A stretch of DNA of 64,000 bases from assembly GCA_038243635.1 (NCBI GenBank), contig JBBSQW010000005.1, positions 62,001 through 126,000 of the forward strand, written 5' to 3'. Under the pieces are notes generated by a model. The model was not told the DNA's origin. It made no database searches and worked only from the letters and a program-made list of their open reading frames with translations. Below, in pieces: positions 51,919 to 61,220 of the stretch (position 1 is the stretch's first letter; each line of letters starts with the position of its first letter). Position numbers and translations under genes: made by a program. Origin of the DNA: Pseudopedobacter sp038243635 (lineage in GTDB: Bacteria; Bacteroidota; Bacteroidia; Sphingobacteriales; Sphingobacteriaceae).

Positions 51919-54198
51919 CTATATTATATCTTTTTTCTGTTTTGCCTGTGCATCTACTACCGCAATAGTAACCATGTTCACAATTTCCCTTACTGAACTA
52001 TCCAGTTGCAACACATGCACTGATTTATTCATCCCTAAAAGAATGGGGCCAACTGCTTCTGCGCCACCTAATTCCTGTAATAATTTATAGGCAATATTTC
52101 CGGCCTCTAAGGTAGGAAAAACTAAAGTATTAGCGGGTGCAGATTTTAACTTAGAAAAAGGGAAGTTATCGTTCAATAATGACTGGTTTAATGCAAAATT
52201 GGCTTGCATCTCTCCATCGACTTTAATTTTTGGATGTTTTTCGTGTAAGATTCTTACCGCTTCTCGAATCTTGAAAGGTATTTCTCCTTCATTAGATCCA
52301 AAATTTGAGTAAGATAGCAATGCAATGCGTGGTTTAATGTTAAAGCGCTTTACCGATTCGTTAACCAAAACGGTGATGTCTACCAATTCATCTGTGCTCG
52401 GGTTTACGTTTATTGTTGTATCGGCAAAAAAGATTGGACCTTTCTTCGTTAGCATTAAATACATGCCAGCAACTCTGTTCACGCCCTCTTCTGTACCAAT
52501 AATTTGCAAAGCTGGTTTTACGGTGCTTACGTAGTTTTTGGTCAAGCCAGATATCAATGCATCTGCTTCACCAAACTCAACCATTGATGCGCCAAAATAA
52601 TTTCGGTCTCGCATAGCTTTTCGGGCTTCATACAAAATGACTCCTCTGCGCTGGCGTTTTTTATATAGATTTTGAGCATACCTTTCTAGCATTTCTTCCT
52701 CTTCTAATGGGTCGAGAATTAAAACACCCGCTAAATCGAGCTCATTTTCAAGAATAATTTTGTTGATTGCTTTTTTGTTACCTAACAATATGGGGATAGC
52801 AATGCCGTCGTCTTTAACAATTTGTGCAGCTTTAAGAATTTTATAATTATCGGCCTCCGCAAAAACAACTCGTTTTGGTGATGAGACCGCTTCGTTTGCA
52901 ATGCTTCGCATCAAAGCATCGTCCATCCCTAAACGTTTTTTAAGCTCGTCTTTGTATTTTTCCCAGTTTGTAATTGGATGCCTAGCCACACCAGAATCCA
53001 TTGCAGCCTTAGCAACTGCTGGAGATACCGTTGTAATTAAACGAATATCCATTGGTTTTGGGATGATGTACTCTTTACCGTATTTTAAATTTTTGGCATT
53101 GTAAGCTACGTTAATTGCTTCTGGTACATTTTCTTTTGCTAAGTCTGCGATAGCTTTTACCGCAGCTAGCTTCATTTCCTCGTTTATTGCAGTAGCGCGA
53201 ACATCTAAAGCTCCTCTAAAAATATAAGGGAAACCTAAAACATTGTTTACTTGGTTTGGATAATCAGATCTTCCGGTAGCCATGATGATATCTTCACGGG
53301 TTTTGATGGCAAGTTCGTAAGCTATTTCTGGATTTGGATTCGCCATCGCAAAAACAATAGGATTTTTCGCCATCGTTTTTAATGCCGGGGCAGTTAAAAC
53401 ATCAGCGGAAGACAACCCGATGAATACATCTGCATTGTTAACGGCATCTTCTAAAGTGTGTAAATCTCTTTTTGTTGCAAACTCGGCTTTGGTTCCTTCT
53501 AAATAATCTCGGTCGGCTCTTATTACGCCCGACCTATCCAACATCACTATATTCTCTTTTTTAGCGCCTAAAGCAACGTACAAACGAGTACATGAAATTG
53601 CAGCTGCTCCAGCACCACTAATCACAATTTTAATATGCTCCATTTTTTTACCCTGAAGTTCGCAAGCATTGATTAACGCCGCCGAAGATATAATGGCAGT
53701 GCCATGCTGGTCGTCATGCATTACTGGTATTTTCATTTCAGCTTTTAACCTGCGCTCAATTTCAAAGCATTCGGGAGCTTTAATGTCTTCTAGGTTTATG
53801 CCGCCAAAAGTAGGCTCTAAGGCTTTTACCGTGTTTACAAAATCGTCAACACTGGTAACATCCAATTCTAAATCAAAAACATCAATATCTGCGAAGATTT
53901 TAAAGAGCAAGCCTTTTCCCTCCATTACAGGTTTGCTAGCTTCGGGTCCAATATTTCCTAAACCTAAAACAGCAGTTCCATTGCTAATTACTGCCACCAG
54001 ATTTCCTTTGGCAGTGTATTTATAAACATCATCAACGTTATCTGCTATTTTTAAGCAAGGTTCTGCAACTCCGGGCGAGTAGGCTAAAGTTAAATCGCCT
54101 TGAGAGGCAGTTGGTTTTGTTGGGATAACTTCTATTTTACCTGGACGGCCAAGAGCATGATAATCTAAGGCATCTTGTTTTCTTCTCGTTTTACTCAT
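51919..54198 (-). CDS. maeB: NADP-dependent malic enzyme with C-terminal phosphotransacetylase-like domain
   Basis: This 759-residue enzyme oxidatively decarboxylates malate to pyruvate with NADPH formation. The malic-enzyme half (about 1-430) shows LAYSPGVAEPCLKI, MHDDQHGTAII, the NAD(P) fold VISGAGAAAISCTRLY and MANPNPEI. The PTA-like half (about 430-759) has FAEADNYKILKAAQ, GLTKNYVSTVKPALQIIG and FPTLEAGNIAYKLLQ and usually regulates the enzyme through acetyl-CoA. Normal MaeB length. A 20-base sequence upstream is identical to one before the glycosyltransferase at 7696. Confidence 0.95.
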   Translation of the reverse strand: MSKTRRKQDALDYHALGRPGKIEVIPTKPTASQGDLTLAYSPGVAEPCLKIADNVDDVYKYTAKGNLVAVISNGTAVLGLGNIGPEASKPVMEGKGLLFKIFADIDVFDLELDVTSVDDFVNTVKALEPTFGGINLEDIKAPECFEIERRLKAEMKIPVMHDDQHGTAIISSAALINACELQGKKMEHIKIVISGAGAAAISCTRLYVALGAKKENIVMLDRSGVIRADRDYLEGTKAEFATKRDLHTLEDAVNNADVFIGLSSADVLTAPALKTMAKNPIVFAMANPNPEIAYELAIKTREDIIMATGRSDYPNQVNNVLGFPYIFRGALDVRATAINEEMKLAAVKAIADLAKENVPEAINVAYNAKNLKYGKEYIIPKPMDIRLITTVSPAVAKAAMDSGVARHPITNWEKYKDELKKRLGMDDALMRSIANEAVSSPKRVVFAEADNYKILKAAQIVKDDGIAIPILLGNKKAINKIILENELDLAGVLILDPLEEEEMLERYAQNLYKKRQRRGVILYEARKAMRDRNYFGASMVEFGEADALISGLTKNYVSTVKPALQIIGTEEGVNRVAGMYLMLTKKGPIFFADTTINVNPSTDELVDITVLVNESVKRFNIKPRIALLSYSNFGSNEGEIPFKIREAVRILHEKHPKIKVDGEMQANFALNQSLLNDNFPFSKLKSAPANTLVFPTLEAGNIAYKLLQELGGAEAVGPILLGMNKSVHVLQLDSSVREIVNMVTIAVVDAQAKQKKDII

Positions 54199-54225
54199 TT
54201 TTGGTTATAGTTTAGAAAGGTATAA

Positions 54226-54245
54226 TGGTAAAAATACAATTCTTT
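54226..54245 (-). promoter_or_regulatory. promoter-like 20-mer upstream of maeB
   Basis: On the minus strand this is identical to the 20-mer at 7699-7718 and contains TATTTTTA at the likely -7 position, about 30 bases before the maeB ATG. Confidence 0.5.
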
Positions 54246-54347
54246 AAAACCGCATGAAAGAAAAAGCAGGTAATGTTACACTTTCATTTTTTAAGTAAAA
54301 AAGTGAAATAATCCCATTGCTAATTTTTTAAGGTAAGTAGCTTGGTA

Positions 54348-55265
54348 TTAAGGAGTTTTTTTGAAGTTTTTCAAAATCGTCACTCTAAATGGTTTTAAAA
54401 CTGCGGCATGTGCGGCATTTTGTAACATATCCGTTTGGTAAATGGATAATTCTTTAGGGTGGAACGTGTTACCAATTACGCTTTCTTTAAAAATTTTCTC
54501 GTACCAAGTGCAAGAAGAGGTATATTTTCCCATGACGGCAAGGTGATAACCATCAGCAACATTTAAATTATCACCGACAAAAGATGTACGGGCATTTTGA
54601 ACTGCAGTGCCAGACGGAATTAGCAAGTCCATTTTGTTTTCTTTGCTGATTTTTTTTGTGGTTTTTGTAATGGCATTGTACATGTTTTTTTGAATACTTC
54701 CATAATTAGCGAAGCCTTGATGTTGCGTAGTTTGTGCGTAAGCCCAAGTTTGGTGAAGAACATATTTAGTGCTGGGGTTTTTTACGTTTTCTTTCACATA
54801 ACTAATCAAAGCAGGTAGCGGTGTGGTATATGTTGGGTAAAGTCCAGATTTAGGACTGGCTTGCTGAAAGCTAATGTAATCCCAACGCTCATCTGCTAAA
54901 GCTGACGCAATGGAGGTGTTGGTAGTAGTCACTTTTTCTCCGTTCAAGCCTATTTTTCTATAGCTGTATGCTTCTTTATTTTCGTTAGCGTTTTTCCAGT
55001 GTAAGTCTAATTCGGCACCGCCAATGTATAAATTGCCAATAATTATTTGATGCCCACCGGCTTTTGCTAAGCCGTATAAATAATGCTCTAAAGCATCCTC
55101 AGAAAAACTATTGCCAATTGCCAATATTTTAATGACACTGTCTGTTTTTATTTCTTTTGCGTGAGTAGGCGCAAACGTAAATGCTGTACCCGAACTTGTG
55201 TTTAAAAGAAATACGGCGATAAAAACAAAGCCAATTTGTAAACGTAGACTTTTTGAAAATTTCAT
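54348..55265 (-). CDS. secreted DUF4886 SGNH-like protein
   Basis: This 305-residue exported protein has a signal peptide (about 1-30) and an SGNH-hydrolase-like domain. KILAIGNSFSEDALEHYLYGLA gives a GNSFS block I serine, and DYISFQQASPKSG, SGTAVQNARTSF and ADGYHLAVMGKYTSS cover later blocks, including a His in DGYHL. DUF4886 proteins are probable esterases acting on carbohydrates or lipids; the substrate is unknown. A near-consensus promoter lies upstream, and the GH3 gene precedes it on the same strand. Confidence 0.8.
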   Translation of the reverse strand: MKFSKSLRLQIGFVFIAVFLLNTSSGTAFTFAPTHAKEIKTDSVIKILAIGNSFSEDALEHYLYGLAKAGGHQIIIGNLYIGGAELDLHWKNANENKEAYSYRKIGLNGEKVTTTNTSIASALADERWDYISFQQASPKSGLYPTYTTPLPALISYVKENVKNPSTKYVLHQTWAYAQTTQHQGFANYGSIQKNMYNAITKTTKKISKENKMDLLIPSGTAVQNARTSFVGDNLNVADGYHLAVMGKYTSSCTWYEKIFKESVIGNTFHPKELSIYQTDMLQNAAHAAVLKPFRVTILKNFKKTP

Positions 55266-55305
55266 GGTTGAATGTTTTTGTTAAAAATTGATTTTTTTGT
55301 AAAAA

Positions 55306-55313
55306 CAAAAGTA
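55306..55313 (-). promoter_or_regulatory. -7 element of the DUF4886 gene
   Basis: On the minus strand TACTTTTG matches TAnnTTTG exactly, 40 bases before the ATG. Confidence 0.45.
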
Positions 55314-55389
55314 CAAATTCTCGAACTAGGCAATAAAACAGGAAATACGCAACTTAAAATCAAATAATTACTTTAATTAGCTGGCGGTA

Positions 55390-57105
55390 TTACTTTAGCT
55401 CAACACCGTCACCATATTTAAAAAAGCCATTAATGGTAACCGGTAATTTTCCGCTGGGTTTTAGCTGCCCCAATAAAAGTTTAGCTGCTGATGTTTCTGT
55501 TTCTTTACTGTTTTGATACGTGATGATCAAACCTTTACTGGTTTCAATTCCGGGCAAACCTGCAATAGCATATGGGTTTGCAAATATGGTAGTAATGGTA
55601 TTTCGCTTAGTTAAATCGGCAATAAATAGTTTTAATTCGATACCATAATCTAATGTAGCAGCTGGTCTGCTACGGGTATCGTAAATACCTAAAAGATTTA
55701 AATCAAATTTCTTTAATTCAATTTTTACAGCCTCCATTTCTTTAATAGAAATATTTTTTGGGATGATAAAGAGCGTAGTGTTGGGCATTTCTTTTTTGAT
55801 GACTTTTGCAAAAATGCTTGGTTCGTTAACGCCTACGGTAATAATTGCGGTTTTGCGTACAAAGTCATTACGAAGCGGAATCAATTGTTCGCCTTTTAAT
55901 AAGGTAATTGCAGCATCCGTTAGTTCTTGGGTTAAGGCTCGTTCTGTTGGGGAGTTTAAATCGTTAATTAAGCCGTTGGTGTTTACCGGACTAAGTTGAT
56001 GCAAGCCCATCCAATACTTTGCTTCTAAAATCTTTTTTACTTTCTTGTTTATATCCGTCCAAGTTATTCGTTTATGTCTGATTGATTTACGAATGAGCTT
56101 GATGGCTCTTTCTGAGTTTTGTGAAAGCTCTAATACATCGTTGCCTGCAATTAAACCTAGTACATCTGCCTCGCCATCGGGAAAAAATTTTACAACGCCT
56201 TTCATATCCATTGCATCCGAAAAAACTAAACCTTTAAAACCTAGCTTTTCTTTTAATATCCCAGTAACGATGGGTTTTGAAAGCGTAGACGGCAGGTTCG
56301 GCGTGTTGTCTAAAGCCGGAATATTCATGTGTGCCACCATTATACCGCTCAAATTTTCGGCGAAAGCCTGCTTAAACGGATACATCTCTAAAGAATCTAA
56401 CCTACCTGCTGTAAAAGGAAGTTGTGGTAAATCATAATGCGAATCCACATCAGTATCGCCATGACCGGGGAAATGCTTTGCAGTAGTAAATAAGCCTCCA
56501 TCTTGCATTCCTTGCATATAGGCAATGCTTTTTTTAGCCACATTGTATTTGTTCTCGCCAAAAGAGCGGAAACCGATTACCGGATTTCCTGGGTTATTGT
56601 TAATGTCCATTACCGGCGCAAAGTTTATCTGTACGCCCAAACGTTTAAAATCCTTGGCAACTTGTTGTCCCATTTTATAGATTAACGCGTTGTTTTGTAT
56701 AGCTCCTAAAGTCATCTGGTAGGGCAAAGAAATAGTGCTATCTAAGCGCATGCCCAATCCCCACTCTCCATCCATGGCAATCATCAAAGGAATTTTAGCT
56801 AAACTTTGGTAGAGATTGGTTAAGTTAGCTTGCCTAACTGGCCCACCTTGGAAAAAAACAACACCTCCCAAATGTTCTTTCTTAATAACATTTGCTACCG
56901 AATCTGAATATTTTTGGCCTAAATTAGTATGCGCCCTAACCATAAATAACTGACCAATCTTCGCCTGACGGGTCATTTTTTTAAAAACAGAATCTACCCA
57001 ACGGTTTGGGTTATTTAAAGTTTGTATAAAAGGAACTGGGCTTTGCGCAATTGCTGTTAGCGTAATAAAAAAACAGCCTAGCAATGTGAATATTTGCTTT
57101 TTCAT
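55390..57105 (-). CDS. GH3 beta-N-acetylglucosaminidase-like glycosidase
   Basis: This 571-residue exported enzyme has a signal peptide (MKKQIFTLLGCFFITLTAIAQ), the GH3 N-terminal TIM barrel (about 45-370) with the NagZ-type KHFPGHGDTDVDSHYDLP loop, which carries the acid/base His, and the nucleophile Asp in VFSDAMDMKGV, then a C-terminal GH3 domain (about 400-571). Such enzymes hydrolyse terminal GlcNAc from murein fragments or glycans. Bacteroidota often have longer forms fused to a serine hydrolase; this one has no such domain. The long N-terminal extension that is open in frame (to 57303) is excluded, since the signal peptide sets the start. Confidence 0.87.
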   Translation of the reverse strand: MKKQIFTLLGCFFITLTAIAQSPVPFIQTLNNPNRWVDSVFKKMTRQAKIGQLFMVRAHTNLGQKYSDSVANVIKKEHLGGVVFFQGGPVRQANLTNLYQSLAKIPLMIAMDGEWGLGMRLDSTISLPYQMTLGAIQNNALIYKMGQQVAKDFKRLGVQINFAPVMDINNNPGNPVIGFRSFGENKYNVAKKSIAYMQGMQDGGLFTTAKHFPGHGDTDVDSHYDLPQLPFTAGRLDSLEMYPFKQAFAENLSGIMVAHMNIPALDNTPNLPSTLSKPIVTGILKEKLGFKGLVFSDAMDMKGVVKFFPDGEADVLGLIAGNDVLELSQNSERAIKLIRKSIRHKRITWTDINKKVKKILEAKYWMGLHQLSPVNTNGLINDLNSPTERALTQELTDAAITLLKGEQLIPLRNDFVRKTAIITVGVNEPSIFAKVIKKEMPNTTLFIIPKNISIKEMEAVKIELKKFDLNLLGIYDTRSRPAATLDYGIELKLFIADLTKRNTITTIFANPYAIAGLPGIETSKGLIITYQNSKETETSAAKLLLGQLKPSGKLPVTINGFFKYGDGVELK

Positions 57106-57382
57106 TAAAAATGTATCTTGTTTCTTTGTTTTTAGATTGTTAATAAACAAGATCGTAATATTAGCAATTATAGCTTTTATATAAGATACAAAGGGATAAA
57201 TAATTGTTTTAGTGCGCAAGAAATCTTTTGAGGATAAAACTAAACGTAGGTCAAAGGATACAAGATTGCGATTTGCAGAACTAACGAATTTTGCTGGCAG
57301 CACTTATCCGCTTTGGTTTTAAGAAAAGAGAATTTTTTTGGCATACTTATTTCGTGTTACATGGTAATTAAATTTAAAGAAA

Positions 57383-58009
57383 ATGAAAAAACTATTTATC
57401 GCAGTATTTGCCTTTTTGGTAGCCGGACAAGTTAGTGCACAGGATTCTAAAGGATTAAGTTTTGGAGTTAAAGGAGGAGTTAACTTTAGTAATATTATAA
57501 AAACTGACGACTCTAACTTCAAAACAGATTACAACACTGGGTTTCACGCGGGTTTGTATGTGAGTGTTCCGATTGTTGATCGTTTGTCATTTCAACCCGA
57601 GTTAGTGTTTTCTCAAAAAGGTTATAAGTCTGAGCGAACTGGCATACTGGGCGACGGTACGCTTACTCAAACTACAAACTGGATTGAAGTGCCAATTTTA
57701 GCTAAGATTAGTCCCGTAGCTGGATTTAATATTGTGATTGGTCCACAGGTTTCGTTTTTAACAAAAACTAGTACTAAATACGAAGGTACATTTACCAGTG
57801 CGCAAGAAACAAGATACGAGAGTGATGCTGATAAGTTTAAGAAAAGCATTGTTGGTGGTGTGATTGGTGCTGGATTTGACATTAGTAAGAATTTAAGTTT
57901 GAACGCTAGATACGCCTTGGACTTTCAAAAGAACAACGAGGACGGAACCAACGAAACTCCTGCATTTAAAAATCAGGTGTGGCAAGCTGGTGTAGCTTTA
58001 CATTTTTAA
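57383..58009 (+). CDS. outer-membrane beta-barrel protein, paralogue of the 14.5-kb gene
   Basis: This 208-residue protein has signal peptide MKKLFIAVFAFLVAGQVSAQ, then strands GLSFGVKGGVNFSNI, TGFHAGLYVSVPI, QPELVFSQKGYKSE, VIGPQVSFLTK and a C-terminal WQAGVALHF. It matches the barrel at 14502-15140 strand by strand, so the two are paralogues of the OMP_b-brl_2/porin-like family. Cargo is unknown. It has its own strong terminator. Confidence 0.82.
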   Translation: MKKLFIAVFAFLVAGQVSAQDSKGLSFGVKGGVNFSNIIKTDDSNFKTDYNTGFHAGLYVSVPIVDRLSFQPELVFSQKGYKSERTGILGDGTLTQTTNWIEVPILAKISPVAGFNIVIGPQVSFLTKTSTKYEGTFTSAQETRYESDADKFKKSIVGGVIGAGFDISKNLSLNARYALDFQKNNEDGTNETPAFKNQVWQAGVALHF

Positions 58010-58043
58010 GTTATAAAGACTAAATGCTGAGGGTAAAAGCCCC

Positions 58044-58080
58044 AAAAACCCTTTATCTGTTTTGGATAAAGGGTTTTTTT
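58044..58080 (+). terminator. terminator of the second beta-barrel gene
   Basis: AACCCTTTATC (58047-58057) pairs perfectly with GATAAAGGGTT (58065-58075), followed by a run of Ts. Confidence 0.9.
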
Positions 58081-58156
58081 TATTGATTTTAAAATACATT
58101 ATATTGAAATGACACCAAATATATTTAATAAATAGTCTGGCGTTGATTACTGAAAA

Positions 58157-58281
58157 CCAAATAGATACATAGTTTTTTGAGAAAGAGATAGGAAGCACAG
58201 CTATGTTCCGCAAAGTGGAGCGCTATGTGAACTAAAAAAAACATGCTTTGTCTTCATAAACAAGACTATGTGTCTATGTGG
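58157..58281. mobile_element. MITE-like or hairpin repeat element, non-coding
   Basis: The ends CCAAATAGATACATAG (58157-58172) and CTATGTGTCTATGTGG (58266-58281) are imperfect inverted repeats, 13 of 16 positions complementary, bounding 125 bases with no coding frame. Inside, GCTATGT occurs twice in direct orientation. No transposase or clear target duplication is seen, so a miniature element is an inference. Confidence 0.45.
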
Positions 58282-58364
58282 TGAATTTTAGGCTATTATA
58301 TATACATAAGTTGTATAATTAAACCATTATTGAGCGAAAATCTATTTGTGAGATGCTTCCTATC
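58187..58364. repeat. perfect 11-bp inverted repeat
   Basis: GATAGGAAGCA (58187-58197) and TGCTTCCTATC (58354-58364) are exact complements, 156 bases apart. The first lies inside the inverted-repeat element at 58157-58281; the second lies outside, just before the MFS stop. Confidence 0.55.
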
Positions 58365-58371
58365 GTCAGCA

Positions 58372-59559
58372 TTACGAATGCGTAACAGTTTTTTTGTTTT
58401 CTGGATTTTGATGGAAGAATAAATAGATAAGACCAAGCAAGTTCACAAATGCTACTCCGTAAAAAACTAAAGGTGTTTTGCCAATTTTATCGCTCACAAA
58501 CCAGCCAGAAAAGAAAGCTCCTAAACCAATCCCAGCTTCTAAAGCAATATACATGGTTGCTACAGAAAGTCCGCGTTTATCCGCATCGCTTAAATCTATG
58601 GTCCAAGCAGAAATCGCCGGCGATAACATTCCTGTTGCAAAACCGTACAAAACAGCACCTATCAAAAATCCGTTGATGGTTTGGAATGCGCCAATCCAAA
58701 TAAGTGCCACGCAAAGCAGCGTAATGGAAACTTTTAAAATAGGTTTTCTTCCGTACCTGTCGGATATTTTTCCAGCAATGAATCTGATCAATAAAGAGGA
58801 AACAGTGAAAACCATGAAGAATATTCCTTTGTTTGCAATTCCAATATGAGCTGTCCAATCTGGAATTACGGTAATTATTGCACCATAACTCACATAGCTA
58901 AAAATAGTAACCCAAAATGCTGGCATTGCCTGTCTGTTGATCCACTCGTGTTTCTTTATTTTGAGTAAAGCAGGCTTAAAAGTCTGCTTATCTTTTAAAG
59001 TTTCCTTCATATTAAATATGATGAGCATAGAAGCTAGTGCAAAAATAGAAGAGCAGTAAAATAACACATTGATAGAGTACCATTGCGTAATGGCGCTTCC
59101 TATAGCGGGACCAATTGCCATTCCGGTACTAAAAAATAAACCGTGAACACCCATTGCTTCGCCCCACTTTCCTGCCGGAACGGAATCAGCTACGTAAGCT
59201 GCCGTTGCCGTTGGTTTAAAGCCGGTTGAAAACCCATGTATTAATCGGAGGAATAAGAAACCTGCAACGCTGGTTAATATTGGGTACAAGAATCCGCAGA
59301 CAAAGCAAACCAAAGAGCCAACCGCCATTACGGGTACCCGCCCAATTTTGTCGGTTAGTTTTCCGCTAAACGGCCGAGAAAAGCCTGCGGTTAACGCAAA
59401 CAAGCCAATAATTAAACCTTTGTAGTCTGCACCCCCCAAGCCTGTTAAATAGGCTGGCAAATCTGGAATCAGCATGTTGAAACTCGCCGAAAACAGAAAT
59501 GAACTAGTACAAACTAATAGAAATGGGGCGGTGTATATGCTTTTGCTAATGGTAGACAT
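58372..59559 (-). CDS. MFS transporter
   Basis: This 395-residue inner-membrane transporter has twelve hydrophobic segments. Loop 2-3 has a motif A form, GKLTDKIGRVPVMAVGS, and it recurs between helices 8 and 9 as GKISDRYGRKPILK, which is the usual duplication signature. FLRLIHGFSTGFKPTATAAYVAD and GPAIGSAI follow. It resembles drug or sugar efflux permeases (DHA1-like), but the substrate cannot be called. It is monocistronic with a nearly leaderless promoter. Confidence 0.88.
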   Translation of the reverse strand: MSTISKSIYTAPFLLVCTSSFLFSASFNMLIPDLPAYLTGLGGADYKGLIIGLFALTAGFSRPFSGKLTDKIGRVPVMAVGSLVCFVCGFLYPILTSVAGFLFLRLIHGFSTGFKPTATAAYVADSVPAGKWGEAMGVHGLFFSTGMAIGPAIGSAITQWYSINVLFYCSSIFALASMLIIFNMKETLKDKQTFKPALLKIKKHEWINRQAMPAFWVTIFSYVSYGAIITVIPDWTAHIGIANKGIFFMVFTVSSLLIRFIAGKISDRYGRKPILKVSITLLCVALIWIGAFQTINGFLIGAVLYGFATGMLSPAISAWTIDLSDADKRGLSVATMYIALEAGIGLGAFFSGWFVSDKIGKTPLVFYGVAFVNLLGLIYLFFHQNPENKKTVTHS

Positions 59560-59564
59560 TTTTG

Positions 59565-59572
59565 CAAAAGTA
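59565..59572 (-). promoter_or_regulatory. -7 element of the MFS gene
   Basis: On the minus strand TACTTTTG matches TAnnTTTG exactly, 5 bases before the ATG, implying a nearly leaderless mRNA. Confidence 0.45.
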
Positions 59573-59667
59573 AATCAATTTTTGGGATAGCTTTAATTCG
59601 ATTCATCATCTAAAAATCATCATCTGTAAATAATTTGCTGACAAAGTGTCATTTCGTTTTAAATTTA

Positions 59668-59675
59668 TAATTTTG
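59668..59675 (+). promoter_or_regulatory. -7 element of miaB
   Basis: TAATTTTG matches TAnnTTTG exactly, 18 bases before the miaB ATG at 59694. Confidence 0.5.
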
Positions 59676-59693
59676 CAGTCCAAATAAAAAAGC

Positions 59694-61115
59694 ATGTTAG
59701 AGATAGATTTAGCTTCCAAGCAACACGATGAGTCGAGACAAGGGGAAGCTTTAATTTTAGAGAATATAAATACCTTACCTAATCAGCGAAAGCTTTATAT
59801 AGAAAGTTATGGTTGCGCCATGAATTTCTCGGACAGCGAAATTGTAGCATCTATTTTAAGTAAAGAAGGTTTTTCTACTACGGATGATTATGAGGAAGCC
59901 GATGTTATTTTTATCAATACCTGCTCTATCCGTGAAAATGCGGAAACCCGAGTAAGAAATCGATTGAAGCAGTTTAGAGCTATAAAACGGGAGAACAAAG
60001 ATTTAGTAATCGGAGTTTTAGGCTGTATGGCAGAGCGATTAAAAGCTAAATTTTTAGAAGAAGAAAAGCTAGTAGATGTTGTGGTTGGGCCAGATGCCTA
60101 CCGCGATTTGCCAAATTTAATTGCACAAGTTAATGATGGTCATAAAGCCATCAACGTTTTACTTTCTCGCGAAGAAACTTATGCAGATTTAAGCCCAATC
60201 CGGTTAAACTCAAACGGAATTTCGGCCTATATATCTATTATGCGTGGTTGCGATAATATGTGCTCTTTTTGTGTAGTGCCTTTTACGAGAGGAAGAGAAC
60301 GTAGTCGCGATCCATTTTCGATCATCCGTGAGGCTACAGAATTGAGAGATGCAGGTTTTAAAGAAGTAACGCTTTTAGGGCAAAATGTTGACTCTTATAA
60401 GTGGCAATCAGAAGATGGTGATAACAAAATAAATTTTGCCAACCTTATAGAAATGGTGGCCGCGGTTAGTCCGGAAATGCGAGTTCGGTTTTCTACATCG
60501 CATCCCAAAGACATTACCAACGAGGTTTTAGAAACCATTGCAAAGCATAAAAATATTTGCAACTATATTCATTTACCAGTACAATCTGGTAATTCCAGAG
60601 TTTTAGAATTGATGAATCGGACTTATACTCGCGAGTGGTATTTGGAAAGAATTGAAGCAATACGCAGAATTATTCCAACTTGCACCATTTCCAGCGATAT
60701 CATTACTGGTTTTTGCAGTGAAACTGAAGAAGAGCATCGAGATACTTTAAGCTTGATGGAGCTGGTAAAGTTTGAGTTTGCATACATGTATTCGTACTCG
60801 GAAAGACCGGGAACACCAGCGGCGAAAAAGTTTACTGATGATGTGCCAGAAAACGTGAAGCAACGCAGATTGGAAGAAATCATCGAATTGCAGCAGATAA
60901 ACAGTCGCATTAGAGCACAAGATAGATTAGGCAAAGTTGAGCAGGTTTTAGTGGAGGGCTTATCCAAAAAATCAAAAACGGATTATTGTGGACGTAGCGA
61001 CCATAACCACATGGTTATTTTTCCGGTAACGGAAGGCGTAAAACCTGGTGATTATGTGGATGTATTTATAGAAAAAACAACAACAGCAACTTTGATAGGA
61101 AGAGTGGTGGAATAG
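59694..61115 (+). CDS. miaB: tRNA-2-methylthio-N6-dimethylallyladenosine synthase
   Basis: This 473-residue radical-SAM enzyme adds a methylthio group at tRNA position 37. The N-terminal cluster domain has Cys41 (SYGCAMNFSDSE), Cys77 (NTCSIRENAE) and Cys111 (LGCMAERL). The radical-SAM cluster is Cys186, Cys190 and Cys193 in MRGCDNMCSFC, and a TRAM domain closes the protein (about 405-473). The fit to MiaB rather than MtaB or RimO comes from the RENAETR and CNYIHLPVQSGN strings. It leads the miaB, sigma-54 activator, lptE row. Confidence 0.94.
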   Translation: MLEIDLASKQHDESRQGEALILENINTLPNQRKLYIESYGCAMNFSDSEIVASILSKEGFSTTDDYEEADVIFINTCSIRENAETRVRNRLKQFRAIKRENKDLVIGVLGCMAERLKAKFLEEEKLVDVVVGPDAYRDLPNLIAQVNDGHKAINVLLSREETYADLSPIRLNSNGISAYISIMRGCDNMCSFCVVPFTRGRERSRDPFSIIREATELRDAGFKEVTLLGQNVDSYKWQSEDGDNKINFANLIEMVAAVSPEMRVRFSTSHPKDITNEVLETIAKHKNICNYIHLPVQSGNSRVLELMNRTYTREWYLERIEAIRRIIPTCTISSDIITGFCSETEEEHRDTLSLMELVKFEFAYMYSYSERPGTPAAKKFTDDVPENVKQRRLEEIIELQQINSRIRAQDRLGKVEQVLVEGLSKKSKTDYCGRSDHNHMVIFPVTEGVKPGDYVDVFIEKTTTATLIGRVVE

Positions 61116-61175
61116 TATGGAGTAGTGAGTATATAGCATTGAGACTTTGAAATCGGTTTTTTATTAAGAGCGCTC

Positions 61176-61210
61176 TCTCAATACCCAATACTCAAATCTC
61201 ATATCTAAAC
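61176..61210. repeat. degenerate heptanucleotide repeat tract (5 units)
   Basis: Five consecutive 7-base units (for example TCTCAAT, ACTCAAA, TCTCATA) lie just before the sigma-54 activator gene, ending 10 bases before its ATG. Compare the period-7 tract at 1122-1156. Confidence 0.65.
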
Positions 61211-61220
61211 TAACAAAAAA

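Noticed and set aside
57106..57303. 66-residue extension of the GH3 protein
   Set aside because: It would bury the signal peptide, which must be N-terminal.
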